From Lycocorax pyrrhopterus obiensis (Eukaryota; Chordata; Aves; Passeriformes; Paradisaeidae): a stretch of 64,000 nucleotides of DNA. Position numbers and translations under genes: made by a program. Location: positions 13,100,830 through 13,164,829 of the forward strand of contig JACSVZ010000022.1 of the NCBI GenBank assembly GCA_014706295.1, read 5' to 3'. The first letter of the stretch is position 1. Every line of letters begins with the position of its first letter. Under the pieces are notes generated by a model. It was not told where the DNA came from. It worked only from the letters and a program-made list of their open reading frames with translations, and made no database searches. Below are positions 45,301-59,000 of this stretch, one piece after another.

Positions 45301-48300
45301 TCTGCATTGCCATGGCCACAAAAAGATGGAATCAGCCAAGATGAAAGCATTTCCAGGGCTGAAGTTTAATGGCTAAAATAATTGCAGAAACATACACATC
45401 TCCACAATAAACCACTTCCAGAACGAATAATGTGTGGAGCATCCTCTCATCTACTACTTCACATCAGCACAGGCTCCCCTTGTGAGCAAAATACACACAA
45501 CATAGGGTAGGGTATTTCAATCACAGCAGATCTCTGTGGTTGGGCCAGCTCTACTCTGCTGCAAGTAAACCACAGGGTTTGCCCTGAGTTCAAGAGAGAA
45601 GGATGCTGCTCTTCCAATCACTCTGAAATTCACCTTCAGAAGGTGATCACAGTGCATCCAAAGTAGGCATTTTATCTGATGTGTGCCTGCTTGGGTGGCA
45701 TCGAACCCTCCCTTTAGAACTGCAGATACCTGGCAGAAAAGCTTTCCACTTCTACAAGGGTCACTTGCTGTTGACTTAGAAATCCTGATTCTCATCCTCA
45801 GGCAGCAGAAGTCAGTCTGGCCAGTTTACCTCTCTTTGGGCATCTGTCCAAACCTTTAACCAACAAAACATGATTCTCCCCCATAAACTGAAGTGAATTC
45901 CATGTTGGTATGAATATGAAACTACAGTCTATTTAGTTTTCAGACAGATGTATAAATAAGACTGGAAAGACCAACTTATTGAACATCTGGATAATATGAG
46001 TCACTGCATTTTTATGCAATTAGTTCCCCTTCTCAATTTGAGCCATCAGATTTAAGGTCACTCAGTGACCTGTTCACTTTAACTGAAAACCACATTTATT
46101 TTTCTAGAAAGGCATTGGAACAGAAAGCATCTTAAGTGCAAAAAATTAACAGCTAGAATAAAACATGGTTGTACTGACATGTACTCTATTTAATGAGGAT
46201 TTCTTACACAAAGTCCTCCGAATTTTTTAAAAACTGGAATAACAGAACAACAATGAAAGGAAAATATTTAGCCTAAAAATTGGAAGAAAAATGGTGAGGT
46301 TACCATGACAAAAGAACAAACTGCCTCACTGCTTCGGCTCTGCTACTACAGGCTCCTAGATGCTTTAATGTGCAATTCTGGGAAGAATAGCACACATCTC
46401 CATCCTGCCTGCACGTGACACCTCGTTGGCCTTCTCCACAAGCCCTCTCTCAGCCTGCAGTGAATGGAGAATAACCCAAACCTCGGTACCTGATGTTGTG
46501 ATTATTTATAGCCAGCCTAGCGATGCTCGCAAGTGTCTAACAAGAATAGTCCTCCCCTTCAAAGAGCCACCTTCTGCCACCTTTCTGGATACTAATTAGT
46601 ACAGAACTCAATGAAATAGACAGTATTCACGGTGCAGAACAGCAAACGCCCATATTTTGGTCCCTGTGTGCACATTTCTGTATTTTTGGAAGTATGACAC
46701 CCTCTGCAAATACAAACTCCATGATCCTGACACTGCTCCAGATGAGATGTACTACAAAAACACTAGATACATCACAATTTAAATTATACTTTACAAAGCA
46801 TGTAACAGCCTCTCTGCTGTTACACTGAGACCTTTCTATTTTAAGAATATTTCAGAATACAAGACTCTGTATCTAGTCTTCTGACAATCACAGTCCTTCG
46901 CATTCAAGCTGCCTTCTTCTTAATGCCCAGTTAAGGAAAGTCACTGATGCAGGGTGAAACATCCCATAAACTCACTCATGCTCTGGCAAATGTGTTGAAG
47001 ATAATATTAAAGTAAAAAATGTAGCCAAAGATGCTCATAGGAATGAATACTACTATTAAAAAAGTAGTGCTAGGTCTAGAAAGAAGGAGTTAACAAAGCC
47101 TCTCTTTAAAATGCTAATAACAGACAATGGTCTGTGGATAAGTTAATTAGTGGAGCCAGCTTGTGTCTAATTATTTCACTTGACCTGGTGCAGATTTAGA
47201 CAATAATCCCTTTAGAGAGGGGAAGGGGCTGTTGGAAAGTATGTGATGTACCAAAACAAAAACTTTAAATCTGCCTGAGCTGAGCAGGTAGTCTTCTATC
47301 TAAAATTGGAATGATACACTCTTCTCCACTGTAAGACAAGCTCAAATAGAAAAAGAAATGCAGGTTTGAACCAGAGAGATTATGCTAAGGACCTGGTGAG
47401 CTTTCCACTCCGATACTCAACTTTTTTTCCTTCCTCTCTATTCAGCTGGGATTTTACTACTGAATAATGTATAACCCAACCCACTGTAGTCAGAGGTGGG
47501 ATTTCATGAGCAACTTGAAACAAGTGCAACCAGACTGTACCAGAACTCTCTGAACACATTAAAATGTGTGTGAAGAAAGAAAAGGATCTATAGACTATTA
47601 GTATATGTGGAATTTTCTTATAGGAGAGGCTCTGAAGATTTCCACATTTAAAGGAACTGATTAGGTGGGGTACCAGTCCTGTTCTTGCTCAGACTCTATG
47701 ATTGGATCTAGTTAAACTCAAAGCTTTGTTTTATCTGAATAGTTCAACCCCAAATCATGCAGCTTTTCAATTTGGTAACATCTCTTCAATAGCTCACCCA
47801 AATATGAATAAAAAGTCATTACAGCTCCACATGTGAGCCAGTACAACCTCCTCCACAGGCTCCAGCATCTGAACGCTGGCAATACCAAAAGCAAGCCAGG
47901 TGTACAAAGAGAGTCTAAGCCAGATGGGAGAAAGAATTAAAAAACCAAATTGGGAGCTACTCTGGCAAGCAGTAAATAGTGTCATAGACACTGCCTGAGT
48001 GGGAGGAAACTTCATTTCAGCCAAAGGGCAGGACTCACTCTTGGCGGAATCGGCTCCATGGGAGATGTAAACTGGCTGCAGGTTTCCATTCACAGCCCAG
48101 TTCTGAGGCTGGAGCATCCTCCTGTGCACATCTTCAGGAAGGACACACAGTGCACTGGGACCAGAGCTGACAAACTGCACAGAACAACCAGACCAATAAA
48201 AGCAGCCCTATTGCTCTGTTTGATCTTCTTTATTAAAAATGTAATCCGATAGGGAACGAAAGGCCTTAGGACAGGACAGGGCCAAGACGAGTGCAAGCAG

Positions 48301-51300
48301 AGCACACAGCCAGGCTGAGCTCACACAAACTCACAGCCCAACTGTGCCCACATGCCCTCAGTTTGTACAGCCAGATGATCTCCAGCCCATTACACTTGTG
48401 TCCTGATCATCCTCCTGGTGTACCTTTTTGGGAGATAAATACCACGGCTGTTTTGCTGTCTGCTCACAGGACTCCCACGGGTTCCAAGCTATATACCAGC
48501 CTCTTTCTTTGGAAAGCTCTTTTATTCTTTAAAAGTGTCTCCTATTATATCCACTTTTTTTTTTTTTTTCTACTCATGCTATTTTCTTCTGAGGCCACGG
48601 CTCAGAGCCCTTCCTCTATCAGTTTTACTAGTCTATCTAGCTATCAGGCTTTTTTAAAGGAAAAGTAATCAAAAAACCCTTTCCATACACAGGAGCTCTA
48701 AAACTGATTGTCAGCGTCTCATTTAGAGAGTTGCAGCAATCATGCAGAAGACCAAAAGGTACAGAACATTCCAAAAGCACCCACCAGAAAGACACACAGG
48801 CACTGCAATTTGAGGAGCTCGAACAGGGAGACATATTCCTTCTGGGAATTGTGACTGGCATTATTCCCTTCTCATTTAAAACAAATGGTGTGATTTCTGT
48901 GACAAGGCTTTGCTCACATCTTTCCCACCCTGCAGCAAAAGGCTATGAGGGATCCCTTAAGCAGTGCTGGACCAACAGTGCTCAGAGCAGATTTGAGCCC
49001 TTCCCCTCTGCTAACTTCTGGTACCTCAAATTACTGCAAGTGGCCCTCCACTGAGTGCACAACACACTTCCAAAGCACTAAACAGGGTTAATAAAATGAA
49101 TCTTCTTCACTGATGAGTGGTGGTGCTCCTCACCATAATTTGCTGGAAAAGGTCATTCTTGTCTGTAATGAGAAAATGAAATGCACTGGAATGATGGAGC
49201 AAACTCAAATCAGTCCTATGTACAATGTAGAAACATAAACCAGAATCCAGCATAAATCTACTGGCTAAATTCAGCTTATGGCTAATCAGCTCTTCCTTTG
49301 ACAGGATATGCTGCTGTGGAAATGGGATAATTTTATAACTGAATAATTTAACCAGTTTTATCTTTAAGTAATGATTTCAGGCATATTAATACATAAAGCT
49401 TCAGTATTTACATTTTCGTTACATGGCCCTGAAAAATTACAAGGTATCAGGGATAACGTAGTATTCAGTGATAAACGACGTGCACAGAGTGGATTTCATC
49501 CCTCAGAGTGACTTTGTGCTCCACAAATCCCTGGGATGGCACGTGGCTGCCAGGCAGACAGCGAGGGCAGAGCCTGTGGTGTGACAGCACAGGGGCAAAC
49601 TGCTCCTCAGTGGCAGAGGGGAACCGATTCCTAATGTGTCAGAAACACACCAGGGCCAAGGCTGGGAGGGACAAGTAAAACACAGTCTGACAGAGGATGC
49701 TGAAGCATTTTACCTGCTTATCCCTGCTAAGACTCCAGTAGTTTGTCTGGCTTGAAGGCAGGTTCCACAAGGACTCCCAATCACCATTTGAATGCTGTGA
49801 GAAGTGGAAAAGCCACTTAACCCTGGAAATCTGTTACAGTCCTTCATCATCTCAGTCACTGGAAAACACTTTGGGAGCCTGCAAATCTGGAAGCTAAACA
49901 CAAGGACTTGTGGTCCAAATTCATAGAAATGGATGTGCCTCGCTGGCAAAATAATTACTAATCCCTCACTCCTCTTGTGAGGGCAGATGTGGAGGCATTT
50001 TTCTGCACATGTTTTAATGCAGTGATATGGGAAGCTCATCTTGAAAAGCAAGATACTCGTGGCTCCGCAGAGTCTAACAACCTTGTTTTAGTTCTTCTCT
50101 GGAAAAAGTAATGAAAGGAACATGAAAACCAGAATCCCCCTCACTCTAAAGAACTCCTGTAATAGATACAAATAGCAAGTAGGGTGGATGCTGGATGGTG
50201 CTTGTCAGAAGGTGACATGCTTGTAGCAATTTTGCATTACTCCTCCCTGCTCCTTGGAGAAGGCTAATCTGACTGAGGAAAATGGGAACAGAAGCTCTCA
50301 GGATGCAGTCAAGCCATTTAGATGTCACTTTCCCTCGTTCTTTGTATTCTGTCAGTACGCACACACACGAGTGACAATCTGCCCAGGTAAACTCATCTAT
50401 CACTCGTATGGTGTGGGATCCTTCAGCCTCACACTGCAGCAGATGTTCCTCCAGCCCTGCTCGGAGGAGGAGCGGCAGCTTTGCAGAACATCACATTGAT
50501 ATGCAGTGAGGGAAATAATTAACATGGGCCATGGTAATTTAGAACAGAATAATCCCTTTGCTGTTTTCCAGGGGTGGATGAAGGATTGAAAGCTGCCAGA
50601 CTCCACTGTCAGAGGGAGGTTTTCTGGTACAGAAAGCCAGGCTCAGCCTGAGTTACCTGTTGGTTACACTTAGATAATTGTCTGGCTGGAAGAGACAAAC
50701 CCAGATTAAACCCACTGTATTTGGATAATCTCAGACCAGTGGATGTCTGTCTGTGGGAGTCTTTCACAGCAGTCTCAATGGCTAAAGTCATTCCTGTACC
50801 AGGGCAATGCCTTGTTTACTCCCAGCCAGCATTTGAAAGAACAAGGAGGTTTTGAAAAGCTATTGCAATGACCTGGAGATAAATGTACCCAAAATAGTTA
50901 CTGCAGATGGTAAAAACCATCCCTGCTTAGTGTTTGGAGCAGTGTACAGTTGTTTCTTTTTCTTTAACATAACATTTCAAATTCTGCACTATCAGAAATG
51001 TCTAGTTGCACCAAAACCAGAGTGTTGGAAAAGAAATCAACTGTCTCTGCTAATAAGAAGAACTTCTCCCCTTCCCCACAAAAATCCTGCCATTTCATTC
51101 ATAAATAAAATAAACCTCTAACTCAGTTGTTGGCAGGCTCTCCCTTTTATCTTTCACTCACTTGAGAAGGACCAGCAACATCACGTTTTTGGAAAGCCAA
51201 GTGCAGTAATCATAGAATCGGATTTCATGTATTTTTAAAAGCATTTGCAGCAGCAGAGATCCAATCACTTTTAAAAGAAAGACAAACATACAGAAATTTG

Positions 51301-54300
51301 GAAGAAGTAACTCAGTGCTCCTGACTGCCTTCATTTCTCCAACACCAGATGATTGTTCTGGGAAGGGACTCCTTTCTAAGGGACATCTCAAAAAGTTAGC
51401 AACATTACACTACACGCACCGCAGTGCTGAAATACTTATTATCTCAAATAAACCTGGATGACATTTGAGATGTCTCAACATTTATTGGCCTGCCAGCAGA
51501 GCCTGGGATCAACCACCTACTTTTCTCTCATTCTTTTTTTTTTTTTCCCTCCTGCTTGCTCAAAGTCAGTGTTCATAAAATATTTAGGGGAAGCTCTTCA
51601 GAGGATGATACTACCTATACTATGCCCTCAGTGCAGGTTTACTGTGCTACTGAGACAGATATTCTGCCACCAGAGAAAGCAAAATTGGTGATGGGGTTGA
51701 ATTACTGCACCAGGAGCACCATCAGACTGACAGTCTGGGCTTGATCCCACCTGGGACACTGGGCTGAGTGGAAAGAACGAAGTAACACGTGGAACAGAGC
51801 TGGTCGCTTTTGCAAGGTTATACAGAGAAATGCTACTTTTCAGGATGGAAAACAAAAATATGAATGTTCTGCTTGTTTCTGAGACCCAGCTGACCCTTTC
51901 CTACCTCTTGCAATTTTCTTCCCAGTGGAAAAAAAACACCCCAGCTCAATAAAATGTGGAATTCAGATGTGCTGCTAAATGAAGCCGTCAGTGGGGCAGC
52001 ATCTCCTGCAGTACCACCCACTTCTGCAGCAGCCTGCCATAAATTAAATCAGCAGCAATGGTCCCTTCCTACCCCTGAACTTTGTCACAACCCGTTCATC
52101 TCATGCATTCACAGCCGACAATCCAAACATTTTGTGCTCCCACCACCACATGATCCTTTCCTCCTAATTTCATTAAATCAGCTACAGATTTCCTATGTTA
52201 CTCTGATGTTTTCCTGCATTACAGCAAGCATCTGCTTTTAACCTTCTCATCAAAACCTGGCTGTCTGAATGTACTTCTGAACCTCTGACGACCCTAAATC
52301 CCCATCATTTTCCCTCTTAGTTCAAGGGATAGGTGTTCCTTTGTTCCACCCTTGGCATTTCTCACCCTCAGGCATCCAGGCTTACATCAGGCTGTTGCTA
52401 AACTGTCTTCCTTTCATAATTTTTATGAAGTGCAGTCCAATTAACTTTATCTTCCTTGGGGATCCATTCAATTAAGTGCAGTCATAATGAGCAAGTGGAC
52501 ACAGAGCATTGTCACCATATTTACATCCAGATTAATGGGAACCAGGTAAGATAACTTTAAAGCCATCAATATTTTAATACTTTGGCTTTTGAGTGTGCTA
52601 TCTTCAGTGTCAGACACGTTTAGGAGAGACCAGCAAAATCTGAGAGTATGAGTGTTTAATTGCCTCCATGGTTTGTGGAAAAGGGGGTTTAGAAACAGCA
52701 GCAAAAATACATGACTTTGTCTTAAAATAGGTTTCTTGCAGGTAAAACAAAACACTTCTCACGACACAAAACAACCTAAAACGTCTTCCAGTTCATTCCT
52801 TCATGGATTGAAGGTAATGTAGGAAAACAGCAAAGAACCAATACTTAAGTGGAGATGCTGAGAACATCAGGAAATTTCATTTAATGAGCATGCAACAGAA
52901 ATGCTGAGCTAGGAACACCAGTTCCGAAGTGTCTTTTCTCCCTTCTGAAAGACAAATGCTGGATCTGGAACATGGATCTGTCGCTCAGATATGGAACAGC
53001 TCTGGAAGTTATTTTTATGCCTGCTTTGCATTGCAGAAGCAAGGGAGAAGGGTCCAATGGAGACTGAAAACCTGGTTCTGTATCACCACACCTTAACGTA
53101 ATCGTGTCTCAGGCACTGATAAATGTGTCAATAAGCATTTTGAGAAATAACTGGTATCCAGGGAATTTATCTTGGTTATAGTAGTTTCAGCTGAATAGGT
53201 CAGATTTGTTAACATTTTAATTTACACAAATCTGCATTCCAAATATTGCTCTTCGTCTCCTTTTCCTAACGACGAGGAAATGTCAGCAGCAACCCCAAAT
53301 TCACTCCTCTAATGGCTTCCTCAAGTTTTCAGGAAAAACAAACAAAACCAAAAAAACAATCTGTGGTACAGTAATGGGGGTGTTTAAACACAATTTTCAA
53401 TTTAGATGCACTACAACTTTATGTTAATAAATCAGAAAGTTTTGCCAATTCCAGATATAATCCTGAAAGTAGGAGAGAGAGCTGGGAATAAGCATGCCCC
53501 GTAGCTCCAGGGCAGCCCCAGGACTATGCCCAGAGCTGGTTGTTCTGCCTCGATCCAAGTGTCCCTTGCCCAGCCTTGTACTCAGCTTGGGACACTCAAC
53601 ACCAGATTTTCACATACACTGTGCCAGCTGTGATTTCCTGGACCCCGTGCACGGGGGAACTCACATGAAGCACATGGTTCCCCTGCAACTTTTTAAAATA
53701 CTTCAGATGCAATGAGAGAAACACGAAAAAAGACAATCATTCTGCCTTATCCTTTCCCCTTAATTATTACCTGCCTCTTTTTTCAGCTGATTTGCTGAGA
53801 TTAAAACCTCTCTCCCACCAACTTATCCCAATCTGTGTTTCTGAAATTACTAAAAACCGAAGACCTTTCTCTGCCCATAAAGCCCTACATTAAAATGCTG
53901 GGCCCCACTGATGTCAGGGGGGCAATAATAGTTCTTTAATTCCCATAAAATCAGCATTTTCCTTCCAGAATTCCAATTTCTCCTCCGAGTACATTGCTAC
54001 CGTCCCCCCAGGCGCTGCCAGCAATCTTTCCGGCACTTGTTTCTCCACTTCCACTGCGAGCCTGCCGCAGGCTCCAGCACTGCCTGGGATAATCTACCTG
54101 CTTAAGATTCAGCCAACTTCCCAGCTCCAGGAATAAAAGGAGTAGGGAAAGGTCAAATCTGCCCTAGGTTTTGCTTGCAGAGTCTATCACGTCAGATGGA
54201 AAGGAGCAGGCACTGGAGCTCCTCCTGCTCCCCCAGCTGTGCTTCCTGTCTTCACACCTGGAGAGCTCTCTGCTCTCCTGACCTTCTCCTTGGAAAGCTG

Positions 54301-54373
54301 TTTCACACAGTGTGAAGCTGGCCCCCCGGGCCAGCTCGCCCTGAAACGGTGCCGAGGGCAAGCCCTGCGCTGC

Positions 54374-54416
54374 TCCCAGCCAGCATTCCCAGCCAGCATT
54401 CCCAGCCAGCGTTCCC
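54374..54416. repeat. 13 bp minisatellite, three copies
   Basis: The unit TCCCAGCCAGCAT appears three times in tandem (the third ends GT instead of AT), plus a four-base partial copy. It lies in a GC-richer part of the intron, about 1.4 kb downstream of the EC2 exon in gene order. A short minisatellite of this kind is likely to vary in copy number. Confidence 0.9.
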
Positions 54417-55834
54417 ATCCCATCCCGAGTGTTCTGGCAGCTGCCCTGGGGCTCCACACGTGCTGCTGAGCTGCTGCCGGGGCTTTTATCTGCTCTCAGC
54501 AGCTGCCTTTGGGATTCCTTCCCGAGCTGCTCTGAAGCAAAAAAGCAGCCCCAGACCTGGGAATGAAACAGGCACAATCCCTGGCAGGGAATGTCTCCTG
54601 ACTGGAGCCTGGCAGAGCACTCAGCAGTGGGGCCAAAAGTGTGCTGCTGGCCTGAGGGGCACGGGAAAAATCTCCAAGGTGCTGGAGGCTTCACCCCTCA
54701 GAGTTTGGGTCTCAAGCCCACGTGTGGGGACTCCTGCTTGCTCTGTCCCTGCCATTGTCGAAGGGGAGGAAAGGAGAGAAAGAAGAACAAAACGGGGTCC
54801 TGGTGCCTTCTCCCAGAAACGCAGCACACTGGGCTCTCTCAAAATGAACTCTCCCACTGGATGTGTGACCTCTGGGGACTGCCTGTATATAAATATCAGA
54901 GCCTCAGACTGTGCAAGTCCTTCTTTCCATGCTGTCTGTGGTCATTGCTCCATGAACAAATGATCCTTTCTAACATTTAGTCGACCGAGCTCCTCCAGTT
55001 GCATTGAGCGGGTGACACTCCATGACCTGCACAGTCCAATGGGGGAATAAAATCAGAACTGAAGTTCTGGGGTTCTCTCCCTGTACACCCATTGACCTCA
55101 TCCCCTCCTTCCCCACTCACTCCATCCTGCCACTGACACTGCATTGATTTCTGTTTAATATTTGAGGTATAAATGCTTTGTCCTTGAGCTACACCCACAA
55201 CCAAAGGAGGCAGAGCTCTGAGAATCACATTATATAGTTTACACTGACAGAGTACTTTTTTGTCAGTAAAAGTGAAATTTCTTCTGCATTTGGAAAAGCT
55301 GCACATTGTAAAATGCCAGAAAGAAGAGGCACTAAAGGCAGAACATCCCACAAACCCAAAATCTCTGGAAGATATTTTACTAGTTTGGAAATGACACAAG
55401 GACACAAAGTGTGCTGAGTGCAGGCTGTGTTCCTTTTTCCAGGGATAACATGCAAAGAACTAAGCAAGACAGCTCTAGAAAGGGCTATAGATGCCTGGAA
55501 CTTTATTGTCCCCCAAAAGAAGGGGGACAAATGACTATTTATTCATCCCCCTTCACCTCCTAGAGTATTTTCTACATCTTTGAGTTTCGCAAACTTATGA
55601 AAGGAAAATATCAGCTCCAGGAGTTTGAAGATTCTCTCAGGGTTTCATCGACTGATATGGATTAAGACAAAAATATCACATCAAACCCACGATGCCCCAC
55701 AACTGCTGCAGCAGCAAAGACTGTGATCTCCGCACCTCAACTCAAGCTTTTAGAGGCTTGGGATTAAAGACAGGGTTTGGGCTTTTCACGTCAACAACCC
55801 TCAACACCACCTGGTAAGACGGTCTCAAACTCAC

Positions 55835-56007
55835 CTCCCTGTCGAGTCCAGCAGCCACGGTGACAATGTCCCCTGTCTCGCTGTTAATAGTGAACATGTT
55901 TTGTGAGGGGCTCTGTGGGGTCTGGGTGACGATCCGGTACCTCACCATCCCGTTGGCCGTGGTGCCGTCGTCTGCGTCGTTCGCCGTCACCGTCATCACG
56001 TAGGTCC
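55835..56007 (-). CDS. CDH4: Cadherin-4 internal exon (exon 7-equivalent), most of EC2
   Basis: This exon encodes the first part of extracellular cadherin repeat 2 of a classical cadherin, a plasma-membrane receptor for calcium-dependent homophilic adhesion. Read on the minus strand, a TTCCCAG acceptor precedes it and a GAG|gtgag donor follows it. It is 173 bp long, enters in phase 1 (two bases completing a Gly codon) and exits in phase 0. The 58-residue product begins GTYVMTV. It has the calcium-binding DAD at residues 11-13, the INSETG strand at about 41-46 and the LDRE motif at 55-58. No stop interrupts it. Wording such as [20 protein letters not shown] is what I recall for R-cadherin, and differs from the N-cadherin version. 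The length is close to exon 7 of other type I cadherin genes. The exon number is inferred from that gene structure. It is CpG-rich compared with the surrounding intron. A nearby type I cadherin paralogue is the only real alternative. Confidence 0.95.
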
Positions 56008-59000
56008 CTGGGAACAAGAGAAGAAGAATCATCAGTGCTATCTCATTGCAGAGAAGATTGTGGTCCCATTGACCTGGGGTCATGCATTTTGTTCAGAAAT
56101 GCTATGGAACAGACATCCCACTTCAATCCAGCCAGCCAGGCAAGGCGAGGATTATGGAAATAGCAACACTGCTGAGACAGATGATCTGGAAGGATGCTGA
56201 TTACACATAACTGGTAGATAGAGAGAAGTCATGTGAGGGTATCTATGATTAACTTCTAATTCTTTCAGTGATTGTAAGTTCTAGGGCAGCATTTTTTGTC
56301 CTGCAATTTCACAGATTCTCACAGGAGATTTTTTTTTCCATCCAATCACTGCATTCATGTGCATTCAGAAGTAGAGTTTAATAGTAGAAAGCCCATCAGA
56401 CTTCTCAGCAGCTTCAGAAGGACACCATAAACATGCCCATGCCCAGTGCAGGGAGCAACTGCCTGCTGCTTCCAGTTCTTGGAGAAACATCCACCTTTCT
56501 GGTCCCTCCTGGATGAAAAAATCCATTTCTGCAGAGCAAATACAACAGCTGCTGCCCAGCAGGACAGAAAATCAATGATTTGGTATGTGTGGCCAGTGAT
56601 GTATTGAATTGTTGGTTTGTTTCTTGCTAATCATCAGTGTCTTCATTTGCCTTGCAAAAAACAATCCCTACTTTCTCGGTACTGTCGGGAGTGCACTGAT
56701 GCACTGACAGGCTCATTAGCACTGGAGTTTGGCAGCAGGGTGTTTTGCTAAAGTGGGAAATTATCATTATGAGGGTAAAAGATGTTACTTGATTGGATGG
56801 ACTCCTGCAGCTGCATGGTCCTGTGACCCCCCAGAGCTTGTAGGGCCCAGCTTTACACTTGTTCTATTGGTAGGAGGGAATGAGGCACACACTGCTCACA
56901 CAAGGCAATCTGCAACGGTGGATGAATCTAATGATATGAGACCTGAGAGGAGGAGTGGGAGGCAAAGAGAGACAGCGAAACCAGACATAACCTCGTTTTG
57001 TGATCACCAAACCCAACAGCATCCAAGAAAAGAGGGAAGGTGCAGCTCAAACACTGCACATTTGGGAAGTCTGAGCAGACGGATCAACTTACGAGCCTGC
57101 CGTGCTGGAGAGATGCAAAGTGGTCCCATCAACAACCTGAGCCGACTCGAGATGGAGCCACAAATGGCTTTACAAAAAGGTCTGAGTTTGTTCTGCTCTC
57201 TGGCTTAGATGTGAGCCACTGGCAAACTTGAGGACATGTGGCCACAACAGCATCGTGCCATGTCTCCTCTGGTACGCCCAGGTCCCCAGCCTGGTCACAC
57301 TGGGAGCTACCACACTCCCAGTTCAGGAATACCAGAGAGCTGGAGAGCTTGCATCTGTTTGCAAAAGACTTTAAAAATACCCCGTGCTCTAAATGGGCAG
57401 CTCTAGAAATGGCTGCAGCATTTTGTACCTTAACCAAGTGTCTTTAAGCCACTCAGCACGTAAGAAATCCCCCCAGGACCTTTCCCAGCTCTGGGAAACC
57501 AACGTTTCTCAGTATTAGCAAGAAGTTTGTATTTTTTCACTTGTGTGAAGTGCTGTGCTGATCTTCCATCTGCCTCAATCAGGCTCTTTTTGTTCTCGGT
57601 GGTGATACATATATTCCTGTGAGTTTTCTTAGTTCAATAAGAATTATAGATTGAAAAATAAATGAATGTGTAAAGCAAATCTTAATGATGAATACATTCC
57701 TGTTTTTCTGCAATAATCCTGATTCACATTTGTGAAATGAAAACAAACTATTCAACAACTTTAACATTCTCCCGATCAATAAACTTCAGAAGACGGAAGG
57801 AACACTGAATTGAAACAAGGCTGTGCAAGCAACAAATTTTCTCTATTTTCTCTACAAGCATTCATTTTTTGCTCTTTTGCAAAACCAGTTATCACTAGAC
57901 AGCTGATACAAATAATGAAACCAACCCTTAGATAACTACAGGGGAAATGTACGGGAGAAATTTAAATAGGAAATATGCTGAATGAAATGTTTGATTTGGA
58001 ATTTATGTTATCTTAATGCATTCAATACTGAAAATATCTCTGAACAGAATGTCAAAACCTAGGGCTAATGAAAACAGAAGCGGAAGAGGAAAACAGAATC
58101 TATTTTAGGACATGTGCAGTCTTAGGATGTATTCCAAAAAACAGGTGGTATTTCATGATGCGCTTCTAGCTCAAAAAAACAGCTCTGAAAGTCATTTGGA
58201 CTTCCAGGTTCAGACAAGGGCACCCCACAATTGTGGTCCCTCCTTGTGGGATGTCTCAGACTGTACTGTAGATTCCAAAATTAACCAGCACATGTGTGAG
58301 ATGGTGGGTTCCCAACTTGGTAGAGGAACCTGACAGGCTGCAGCTGTGGAGGGAGGGGGTGGGGGACAGCAGCTATACCATGGATGGAGAGCACAGAAGG
58401 TCTCCTTCACTCTTTCCCTGACCTTTTGGCTTCTTTCCTGCAGTGTAGCACTGGAGTGAGCATATCTGCTCTAGAGAAAAAGGACTATTTCAACAGCATT
58501 TGACCTACATCTCCATAAAGGGAGATGGGACTGGACAAATGTCTCTAAAGTCATGAACTGAGCACCACGGAGCTGTATTTCAAGAGGCAATCTGCTCCCT
58601 ATCTCCTATCTTTAATTTCGATTCTGAAACCCAGCCACAGAGAAAATAAAGAGAGGAACTTGGCATTAATTACTATCTTGTAACTTAATAAAATGCCCTC
58701 TGCAAAGGGCCCTGTGTGGCTGCAGCACTGTGCAGCACATGATGGAGTTGCAGCAGCCGCTTCCTTCCTGGCTCTCCCTGGGGCTGCCTGTCTGACCACA
58801 GTCTGCTGTAAACTGGCTGCAAATTGCTTCTCCCTCTCCACAGTCTGGACAGTGGCTGGTGTCTCCTCTCCCTTTCCTGTGTACACACTTTTCCCACCTG
58901 GCAGTGTTGACCGACAGCATCTCCTGTTCCCCGTGCTGAGGGCACCATCCCTAGGGACAGCTCCCGAGGGACCAGCGGGGGTAACCTACACCGCTCTCTG

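Noticed and set aside
54164..54963. Several long frames on both strands
   Set aside because: They span a GC-rich stretch with a 13 bp minisatellite. Repeats and low AT content explain the lack of stops.
56729..57208. 159-codon open frame on the plus strand
   Set aside because: It has no recognisable motif and mixed, low-bias composition, and it sits in the cadherin intron with no splice or promoter context.
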